Origin: DASPLX01 sp035627375
GTDB lineage: Bacteria; Pseudomonadota; Gammaproteobacteria; Burkholderiales; Burkholderiaceae_D
Assembly (NCBI GenBank): GCA_035627375.1
Contig: DASPLX010000038.1
Location: forward strand, 1 to 6,646
DNA length: 6,646 nt
Direction: 5' to 3'
Below the pieces are notes generated by a model. That model saw nothing but the letters and a program-made list of their open reading frames with translations. It was not told the origin of the DNA and did no database searches. Both the position numbers and the translations under genes were made by a program. Shown here piece after piece: positions 1-5,314 of the stretch (its first letter is position 1; each line of letters begins with the position of its first letter).

Positions 1-1663
1 AGACGGCGAGCATCATGGCGAGCATGGGCAGGTCGCGTTCGCCGGCCAGGGCGACCAGGGTGTCGCGGCCGGCGCCGGCGTCGCGCAGGGCGCGGGCCAG
101 GCGGTTGGCGCGGCGGTCGAGTTCGGCGTAGGTCAGGCGGGCGCCGTCGCAGACGGCGGCGATGCGGTCGGGATGGGCCGCGGCCTGCCGTTCGAACACG
201 TCGGCATAGGTCAGTGCGAGCGGATAGGGAGCGTCGCTGCGGTTCCAGTCGACCAGCAGTTGCTGGCGCTGGGCGTCGTCGAGCAGCGGCAGCCGGCTGA
301 CCAATGCCTGGTCGTCGGCGGCCATGCCTTCCAGCAGCGTCGCGAAGCAGCGCGCCAGGCGTTCCACCGTCGTCCGGTCGAACAACGCGGGATCGTACTT
401 GAACACGCCGCCGACATGCTCTTCGAATTCCAGCACTTCGAGCGACAGCGCGAGGACGCCGTTGCCGTCGCTCTTGTGCACCGGGAACACGCCGACATCG
501 AAGCCGCCCCACTTGACGCGCGCGTCTTCATCGCGCGCCGCCCATAACGAGGCCAGGTCCGCGCCGCGCCGCGCCTTCTGGAAAATGAACATCGTCTGGA
601 ACAGCGGGTTGTCGCCGAGCTCGCGCGACGGATGCAGCTTCTCGACCAGCAGGTCGAAGGGATAATCCTGATGCGACATGCCGCGCAGAACCGTGCCGCG
701 CACTGCCTTCAGCGCCTGGGCCACGGTGGCGCCGGCATCGAACCGGGACCGGATCGGGATCGGATTGACGAAATCGCCGACCACGTCATCCCATTCGCCG
801 TTGCCGCGCCCGGGCATGACGGTGCCGACGACGACTTCGTCCTGGCCGGCATAACGGCACAGCAGCATCTGGTAGGCGGCCAGCAACGTGACGAACAGCG
901 TGCTTGACTGCTTGCGCGTCAATTCGCGCAATTGCCGGGTCAGGCCGGCCGGCAGATCGAACACCACTTCCTCATGCCGCTTGCGCGCTTCCTGCATCGC
1001 CTGCGAGATAGACCGATCGGCCGGCAGCTGCAGCTTGGGCAGCTCGCCGGCCAGGTCCTGCGCCCAATAGCGCAATTGCGACTCGCCTTCCGGGCTGTCC
1101 ACCCATGCGCGCTGCCATTCGACGTAGTCGAGATAAGTCGCCGCGCCGCTCGCCGGCGGCGGAAGCCCGGCGCCGCCGGCCGCCAGCAGCGCGCCCAGCT
1201 CTTCCAGGACTTGCCAATAGGACCAGCCGTCGATCACCAGGTGATCGAACACCAGCAACAGCACGGCCTCATCGGGGCCGCGACGATAGACGCCGGCGCG
1301 AACCAGCGGCGGGCGCGTCGTGTCGAACGGCTGCGCCGCGTCGGCCATGATCCGTTGCCGCAATGCTTCGCGCGACATGCCGGAAGCGTCGCAGCACGGC
1401 ACGCTCAGCTCGACGGCGGCGGCGATGCGCTGCTGCGGCTCGCCGTGGTGCTGCCGGAAATGCGCGCGGAACTGCGGATGCCGGTCGACCAGGCTGCGCA
1501 TCGCGCGCGCGATGGCATCGACGTCGACGGCGCCGTGCAAGCGCGCGGCGAACACGTTGTTGTGGCTGCCCTGGCCGGCGGGGTTCAACTGATAAAGAAA
1601 CCAGCGGCCGCGCTGGGCGGCGGATACGGGGAACCAGTCTTCGGAAATTCTGTCTTGATGCAT
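1..1663 (-). CDS. Nonribosomal peptide synthetase, N-terminal part (lipo-initiating C domain, then start of A domain); truncated by window edge
   Basis: First 554 codons of a modular peptide synthetase; the rest lies beyond the left edge. A condensation domain fills about residues 10-450 and shows all seven core motifs in order: C1 (S14..Q17..R20 W21), C2 RHPQFRAHF 61-69, C3 FDHLVIDGWS 139-148, C4 YLDYVEW 177-183, C5 VGDFVNPIPIRSRF 295-308, C6 HQDYPFDLLV 331-340 and C7 RELGDNPL 347-354. The catalytic second His of C3 is H141, but the usual first His is Asp140. After the WN..S...YP linker (473-481), an adenylation domain begins near 486, with core A1 LTYAELDRRANRLARAL at 510-526. It is cut just before A2, so its amino acid cannot be read. 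There is no loading domain ahead of C, and FAAL and carrier genes lie upstream. I therefore infer that C joins a fatty acyl chain to the first amino acid. ATG 1661-1663 has only a weak purine-rich stretch (AGAAAG) upstream, but C1 begins right after it. Confidence 0.96.
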   Translation of the reverse strand, partial: MHQDRISEDWFPVSAAQRGRWFLYQLNPAGQGSHNNVFAARLHGAVDVDAIARAMRSLVDRHPQFRAHFRQHHGEPQQRIAAAVELSVPCCDASGMSREALRQRIMADAAQPFDTTRPPLVRAGVYRRGPDEAVLLLVFDHLVIDGWSYWQVLEELGALLAAGGAGLPPPASGAATYLDYVEWQRAWVDSPEGESQLRYWAQDLAGELPKLQLPADRSISQAMQEARKRHEEVVFDLPAGLTRQLRELTRKQSSTLFVTLLAAYQMLLCRYAGQDEVVVGTVMPGRGNGEWDDVVGDFVNPIPIRSRFDAGATVAQALKAVRGTVLRGMSHQDYPFDLLVEKLHPSRELGDNPLFQTMFIFQKARRGADLASLWAARDEDARVKWGGFDVGVFPVHKSDGNGVLALSLEVLEFEEHVGGVFKYDPALFDRTTVERLARCFATLLEGMAADDQALVSRLPLLDDAQRQQLLVDWNRSDAPYPLALTYADVFERQAAAHPDRIAAVCDGARLTYAELDRRANRLARALRDAGAGRDTLVALAGERDLPMLAMMLAV

Positions 1664-1816
1664 GGTTTGCTTTCTGAATTCGGATCGCCCGTCCCGCTCG
1701 CTCGCGGCCGCGCGCGAATGCGCGGGCAAAGGGAATCCCCGGCCTGCCAGGCCAATCACCGCGCATCCGGAAACGATGCGCCTGTCTGTCTAACGGGAAG
1801 CTGTTGCGGCGCCGGA
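1664..1816 (-). other. ACP-NRPS intercistronic gap with clustered inverted repeats
   Basis: This 153-base stretch separates the carrier-protein stop from the synthetase start and shows no plausible gene. In transcript (minus) order it holds a perfect 7-bp inverted repeat with a 7-base loop (1781-1761, arms GCGCATC/GATGCGC), then the palindrome GGCCTG-N-CAGGCC (1753-1741), then GGGATTCCC (1739-1731), then a 6-bp GC-rich dyad (1725-1708, arms CCGCGC/GCGCGG). No T-run follows any of them, so an ordinary rho-independent terminator is unlikely. They could tune synthetase expression relative to the two small upstream genes through processing, pausing or stability. They could also be chance structure in GC-rich DNA. 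Confidence 0.6.
1761..1781 (-). repeat. Perfect 7-bp inverted repeat (stem-loop) downstream of the carrier-protein gene
   Basis: GCGCATC at 1761-1767 is the exact reverse complement of GATGCGC at 1775-1781, with 7 bases between. It starts 36 bases past the carrier stop codon on the minus strand. No poly-T tract follows it. It is the strongest of the dyads in this gap and could act as an mRNA stability or pause hairpin. Confidence 0.55.
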
Positions 1817-2071
1817 TCAGGCGGCCGCGCGTCCTTGCAATGCAGGATGCGTATCGAGATACCCGGCCAATTGCTCGATCGTCGGGTAGTCGAAGATCCA
1901 CTCCAGCTCGATCTCGATGCCGAACGCATCCTTGATCTTGCGGGCGAAGCGCAACCCGGTCAGCGAATCCATGCCCAATTGGGCAAACGTCGCCGTCGAC
2001 GAAATATCATTCGCCTCGACGTTCATCACTTCGGCCAGCATGGCCTTCATCGAAGTCTCTGTAGCGGTCAT
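1817..2071 (-). CDS. Stand-alone acyl carrier protein (phosphopantetheine-binding)
   Basis: An 84-residue free carrier protein, the usual size for the family. The phosphopantetheine site is LGMDSLTGLRFARK, with attachment Ser36. Helix III follows in the form IFDYPTIEQLAGYL (59-72), typical of acyl and polyketide carriers. By family knowledge, a phosphopantetheinyl transferase makes it holo, FAAL transfers an acyl group from acyl-AMP onto its thiol, and it donates the chain to the condensation domain of the next gene. It starts 42 bases after the FAAL stop, so the two are very likely co-transcribed. The ATG at 2069-2071 is preceded by an A-rich run (AAGAAAAAA), a poor Shine-Dalgarno sequence. 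No other start in the right position fits the fold. It could be called a peptidyl carrier, but the FAAL partner and the GMDSL motif favour an acyl carrier. Confidence 0.95.
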   Translation of the reverse strand: MTATETSMKAMLAEVMNVEANDISSTATFAQLGMDSLTGLRFARKIKDAFGIEIELEWIFDYPTIEQLAGYLDTHPALQGRAAA

Positions 2072-2113
2072 TTTTTTCTTGATGGGGACAAGGTTTCGTA
2101 TCGTTGTTTCGGA

Positions 2114-3826
2114 CTATTGCTCGCATTCGGCGAGTTCTTGCGCGGCGCCCAGACGCTCGATCCTGCCCTCGAGATAATCGGATCGGCATTGCTGGCGCCG
2201 CAGCTTCCCGCTCGAGGTGCGCGGGAGGGCGCCGGGCTTGATCAGCACGACATCGTCGACCTGGACGCCGAACGCGCCGCCGACCGAGGCCCGGATTGCG
2301 TTCGTCACTTCGTCCCAAGCGTCGGGCCGGCGCAACCATTCGCGATTGACTTCGCACACCAAAACCAGTCGTTCGGCGCCGCCGGCGGACACGTCGGCCG
2401 CGCCGAACGCCGCGCAGCCGGATTGGCGTAGCGCCTGATGGCTGCGCTCGGCCTCGAACTCCAGGTCGTGCGGCGTGTACTTCTTCCCGTACAGGATGAT
2501 CAAGTCCTTGAGCCTTCCCGTGACGAACAGGTTTCCATCCTCGACGAAGCCGAGATCGCCGGTGCGCAGGAAGCGGGTGGCGTCGTCGCCGGCCAGGCGC
2601 GCTTCGAAGGTCTCCGCAGTCCGCTCCGGCTGCATCCAATAGCCCTTGGCGACGCTGCCGCCGGCGACCCAGATCTCGCCCACCTCTCCTTCCGGCAAGG
2701 GGCGCAGCGACGCCTGATCCACGATTTCGACGCGGGTGTCGCGCCACACCTTGCCGCAGCCGATCGTCCGCTCGACGCCCGGCCGCTCCTGGCCCGGCCG
2801 TTCGGCGACGACGGTGGCGTCGCCGACCCGGGGCCCGGTCACGAATAGCGTGGACTCGGCCAAGCCGTAGCAAGGATAGAAGGCATCCGGCCTGAAGCCG
2901 AACGGCCCGAAACGCTCGCGGAAGCGAGCCACGGTCTCGGGCCGGATCGGCTCGGCGCCGCAGCAGGCGACCCGCCAGGCCGACAAGTCCAGTCCCTCGC
3001 ATTGGCGATCGTCGACGGCGCGCGCGGCCAGTTCATACATGAAATTCGGGCCGCCGCTGACCGTGAGCCGATAGGTCGACATGATGCGCAGCCAGCGCTC
3101 GGGATACTGGACGAATTCCGCCGGCGGCATCAGGTTGACCGTGCAGCCGGAATACATCGGCTGCAGCATGCCGCCGATCAGCCCCATGTCGTGGAACAAG
3201 GGCAGCGCGAACAGGGCCGAGGTCGAACTCGTCACCTCCATGGCATCCTGGATCACCGCGCAATTCCGCATCAGGTTGCGATGGCTGATCATGACGCCCT
3301 TGGGCTTGCCGGTCGAACCGGACGTGTACTGGAGCAGCGCCACGGCATCGTCGTCGATCGCGGCCGGCGGAACGAAGCGCGCGGCGCCTTGGGCATGATC
3401 GTCGCGCTGCATGAAGACGCGCATGTCGATGCAAAGCCCGGAGTGTTCGGGACGGCCAAAGCCGGCCTGGAGCATCTCGTCCGCGTCGCAGATCACGGCG
3501 CCGACCCCGGCATCGTCCATCAGCAGCTGCAGCCGCGATTGCAGCACCTGGCGCCGCGGCAAGGCGGTCGGGACCACGATCGCCCCGGCCAACAGGCAGG
3601 CATAGAAGGCAACGACGAAATTCTTCTGCGATTTGCAGACCAGCAGGACCCGCTGATCCCGCATGCCGCCCGCTTGCAGCACCTGCGCCAGGCTGGCCGC
3701 CTTCTCCCACAAGGCGCGATAGGTAAGAGCCTCGGGCATGGGATTCGCCCCGGCGAAGAAGCGATAGGCGGTCGTACCGGGCTGGGAAACGCTGCGTTCG
3801 ATCAGGATTTCTGAAAAATTGCGCAA
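2114..3826 (-). CDS. Fatty acyl-AMP ligase (FAAL), stand-alone
   Basis: An ANL-superfamily enzyme that activates a fatty acid with ATP to acyl-AMP for transfer to a carrier protein. With the TTG start at 3824-3826 it has 570 residues, about normal for a free FAAL. Motifs in this numbering: P-loop YTSGSTGKPKG 167-177, LPLFHDMGLIGG 208-219, SGGPNFMYELA 257-267, YGLAEST 320-326, GEVGEIWVAGGSVAKGYW 380-397, RTGDLG 421-426, hinge GRLKDLIILYG 437-447 and catalytic Lys541 in PRTSSGKLRR. The LQYTSGSTG, PLFHDMG, GEIWV and SVAKGYW signatures point to FAAL rather than acyl-CoA synthetase. The start is uncertain. The frame stays open to GTG 3946 (610 residues), whose GGGAGG abuts the codon; TTG 3826 has GAGG six bases upstream, and the conserved fold begins right after it. 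The post-hinge segment reads GKKYTPHDLE, where FAALs usually have G-R-N-x-Y-P-Q-D-I-E. First gene of the minus-strand operon. Confidence 0.95.
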   Translation of the reverse strand: MRNFSEILIERSVSQPGTTAYRFFAGANPMPEALTYRALWEKAASLAQVLQAGGMRDQRVLLVCKSQKNFVVAFYACLLAGAIVVPTALPRRQVLQSRLQLLMDDAGVGAVICDADEMLQAGFGRPEHSGLCIDMRVFMQRDDHAQGAARFVPPAAIDDDAVALLQYTSGSTGKPKGVMISHRNLMRNCAVIQDAMEVTSSTSALFALPLFHDMGLIGGMLQPMYSGCTVNLMPPAEFVQYPERWLRIMSTYRLTVSGGPNFMYELAARAVDDRQCEGLDLSAWRVACCGAEPIRPETVARFRERFGPFGFRPDAFYPCYGLAESTLFVTGPRVGDATVVAERPGQERPGVERTIGCGKVWRDTRVEIVDQASLRPLPEGEVGEIWVAGGSVAKGYWMQPERTAETFEARLAGDDATRFLRTGDLGFVEDGNLFVTGRLKDLIILYGKKYTPHDLEFEAERSHQALRQSGCAAFGAADVSAGGAERLVLVCEVNREWLRRPDAWDEVTNAIRASVGGAFGVQVDDVVLIKPGALPRTSSGKLRRQQCRSDYLEGRIERLGAAQELAECEQ

Positions 3827-3832
3827 ACTCGA

Positions 3833-3836
3833 CCTC
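3833..3836 (-). promoter_or_regulatory. Candidate ribosome binding site for the FAAL TTG start
   Basis: On the minus strand, GAGG lies six bases before TTG 3824-3826. This favours the short form of FAAL over the GTG at 3946, whose GGGAGG touches the start codon with no spacer. Another in-frame TTG (codon 10 counted from 3946) has GGAG five bases upstream and cannot be excluded. Confidence 0.4.
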
Positions 3837-4223
3837 GCGGAAATATCGGCTCGTGACAAAAGTCGAAGAAACAGGATGCCTGCCTGAAAAATCTGTGTTG
3901 ACTTCTTGCGCCCTGGCAACAGCTCTCCCGGACGCGGCGGCAACACCCTCCCTGCACAAGACTTTTACCAGGCAGTGACAACATATAGCAATCAAACCAA
4001 CCAATTGCGTTAATTTGGATTACCATTTGATCGTACATATACTACCATCTAATAGTAATAATTTGTGCAATGAAATTACTTGGATTATGCAAGGTCGAGA
4101 GCAAGAGACTCGGTATTGGCATTTCCACCCCGTGCTTACGCCTTTATTTCCCACCCCCTTCCCTGGCAATACATAACCATTTGATTTATTTGCATTTTCA
4201 GGCAGCTCGCCGCTTTCCAGACG

Positions 4224-4250
4224 ATCCCTGGCATCGCTCTTACCGGGGAT
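4224..4250 (+). repeat. Imperfect inverted repeat, 8-bp RNA hairpin
   Basis: ATCCCTGG (4224-4231) pairs with CCGGGGAT (4243-4250) across an 11-base loop. All eight pairs form in plus-strand RNA, one as a G-U wobble; in minus-strand RNA that position is an A-C mismatch. The plus-strand bias fits a structured leader upstream of the regulator gene, though the hairpin sits about 350 bases from its start. No T-run follows. Confidence 0.4.
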
Positions 4251-4486
4251 GGCGTAATAGAAACGTTCCCCTTCGTGACTTTTTCCAAGAAATTCAGCCG
4301 TTTCTCCGGCTATGGAAATCCGTGAAAAATGCTGGAAATTGGCAGATAATCGCCCCCGCCCTTCCTCTAACGGACCAGCGACCGCGAGAGCTCATGTAGA
4401 ATTGGAAACGCTTGTTGGAGAAGGTCGATTCCCAAGAAAAAACACGTGGCGCTGGAAAACGGCGCCATTTGACGGAGAAACGTCGG

Positions 4487-4536
4487 CAGCAAGCGGAATT
4501 GCCATCAAATAGAAAAATAGTTACCAGCAAGCGGAA
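4487..4536. repeat. Perfect 12-base direct repeat upstream of the response-regulator gene
   Basis: CAGCAAGCGGAA occurs at 4487-4498 and again at 4525-4536, 38 bases apart start to start. The first copy is followed by TT and the second by AT. The second copy ends 61 bases before the GTG start. A perfect 12-mer pair inside a roughly 650-base non-coding stretch is unlikely by chance, so tandem binding sites for a transcription factor are plausible, possibly for the adjacent regulator itself. Confidence 0.5.
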
Positions 4537-4586
4537 ATTATTTAGTCGATCAGCATATCGGGAAACCAACCACGGCATTCCACCAT

Positions 4587-4590
4587 AGGA
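4587..4590 (+). promoter_or_regulatory. Ribosome binding site deciding the GTG start of the response regulator
   Basis: AGGA at 4587-4590 is separated by seven bases from GTG 4598-4600. That is good spacing, and the receiver-domain fold begins six residues into the protein. There is no in-frame ATG nearby that would keep the DD acidic pair. Confidence 0.7.
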
Positions 4591-4597
4591 AACAGCG

Positions 4598-5245
4598 GTG
4601 CAATCAACTCAACCAATCAAAGTTCTACTTGCCGACGATCATCCTTTGATGATGGCCGGCTTCGAGACGGTACTGAACAGCTACGGAGTCAAGGCGGTCG
4701 GCAAGACCACGATGCCGGAAGAGGCTTTGCGGCTGTACGAGGAAAAACGGCCGGATGTGCTGGTACTGGACATCCGCTTCGGCGAGAAAATGACCGGCCT
4801 GGACGTCGCCAAGGAAATTCTCAAGAAATTCCAGGATGCCAATATCGTCTTCCTGAGCCAGTTCGACCAGGACTCGCTGATCAAGGAGGCTTACCGGATC
4901 GGCGCTCGCGCCTTCCTGACCAAGGCCTGCGCCGCCGACGACTTGGCGAACGCGATCCAACTGGCCCAGCGCGGAGAAAAATTCTTTCTCCCCGAGGTCG
5001 CGACGCGCCTGGCGACGATCGCGATCCAGGGCGACACCTCGCCGCAATCCAAGCTCGACGACCGGGAGATCGCCGTATTCAAGTACATGGCGCGCGGCCT
5101 CACGAACCTGGAGATCGCCGACAAGATGAATCTCTCCCCGAAGACGATCAGCAACGTCAGCCAGACCGTCAAGGAGAAGCTCGGCGCACATCGGCCGGCC
5201 GACATCACGCGCCTGGCGGTAAAACACGGGCTGATCGAACCTTGA
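4598..5245 (+). CDS. NarL/FixJ-family response regulator (receiver + LuxR-type HTH)
   Basis: A 215-residue two-component transcription regulator, normal for the NarL/FixJ class. The receiver domain (about 6-125) has the acidic pair Asp13-Asp14, phospho-acceptor Asp58 in VLVLDIRFG, switch Ser87 and conserved Lys109. The C-terminal LuxR-type helix-turn-helix (about 150-212) reads LDDREIAVFKYMARGLTNLE, then IADKMNLSPKTISN, then VKEKLG. All phosphorylation residues are present, so it should be switched by a sensor kinase; none is in the window. Start GTG 4598 is supported by AGGA seven bases upstream. The gene is divergent from the FAAL operon and 69 bases ahead of the receptor gene, probably in one transcript with it. 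Its targets cannot be read from sequence; the divergent region is the obvious candidate. Its wobble bases look less GC-rich in places than those of its neighbours. Confidence 0.95.
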   Translation: MQSTQPIKVLLADDHPLMMAGFETVLNSYGVKAVGKTTMPEEALRLYEEKRPDVLVLDIRFGEKMTGLDVAKEILKKFQDANIVFLSQFDQDSLIKEAYRIGARAFLTKACAADDLANAIQLAQRGEKFFLPEVATRLATIAIQGDTSPQSKLDDREIAVFKYMARGLTNLEIADKMNLSPKTISNVSQTVKEKLGAHRPADITRLAVKHGLIEP

Positions 5246-5246
5246 C

Positions 5247-5262
5247 TCCCGGGCCCGCGGGA
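5247..5262 (+). repeat. GC-rich inverted repeat between regulator and receptor genes
   Basis: TCCCG (5247-5251) and CGGGA (5258-5262) form a 5-bp dyad around GGCCCG. It overlaps the palindromes CCCGGG (5248-5253), CCCGCGGG (5254-5261) and GGGATCCC (5259-5266). It begins two bases after the regulator stop. Without a T-run it is not a standard terminator; partial attenuation ahead of the receptor is possible. Confidence 0.35.
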
Positions 5263-5314
5263 TCCCGTTCCCGCCGCCCGCCATATCGACTCTCTATCCG
5301 GCTATCCGAAGAAA

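Larger units (their letters stand above)
3827..4597. other. Divergent intergenic region, AT-richer, no credible gene
   Basis: This region lies between the divergent FAAL and response-regulator genes; its first 120 bases would be coding if FAAL starts at 3946. Its centre (about 3960-4600) is visibly AT-richer than the flanking genes. Short open frames here lack ribosome sites and recognisable folds. It contains a 12-base direct repeat (4487-4498, 4525-4536), two 10-base direct repeats (AAACCAACCA at 3994 and 4563; ACCATTTGAT at 4022 and 4176), an AT-rich dyad (4040-4057) and a hairpin (4224-4250). Both divergent promoters should lie here, but I found no -35/-10 pair with convincing match and spacing. 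Confidence 0.7.

Noticed and set aside
5..25. Nine-base tandem repeat GGCGAGCAT at the left edge
   Set aside because: It lies in the adenylation-domain coding sequence and simply encodes the M-L-A-M-M-L-A stretch.
932..2431. Long plus-strand open frame of 499 codons
   Set aside because: It runs antisense across the synthetase, carrier and FAAL genes and their gaps; its protein is Arg/Gln/Ala-rich with no recognisable domain, as expected opposite GC-rich coding DNA.
3002..3814. Plus-strand open frame of 270 codons
   Set aside because: It is fully antisense to FAAL, whose motifs are complete; its composition is His/Arg/Gln-rich shadow.
3033..4004. Minus-strand open frame of 323 codons overlapping FAAL in another frame
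   Set aside because: It gives no domain in this frame, while the FAAL frame carries every ANL motif uninterrupted; not a frameshifted extension.
3960..4075. Candidate minus-strand promoter elements for FAAL (TTGTCA, TATATG, TAGTAT)
   Set aside because: No pair has both good match and 16-18-base spacing, so the promoter was not called.
4070..4399. Possible small plus-strand gene in the intergenic region (109 codons)
   Set aside because: No ribosome site before its ATG, no recognisable domain, and composition like non-coding DNA.
4466..4530. Candidate sigma-70 promoters for the regulator (TTGACG at 4469, TTGCCA at 4499)
   Set aside because: No acceptable -10 hexamer lies 16-18 bases downstream of either.
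4294..4578. Possible small minus-strand gene in the intergenic region (94 codons)
   Set aside because: GGTGGA touches the ATG without a spacer, and the product has no recognisable feature; it also crosses the direct-repeat region.
4625..5284. Minus-strand open frame of 219 codons opposite the response regulator
   Set aside because: It mirrors the regulator gene and shows no fold of its own.
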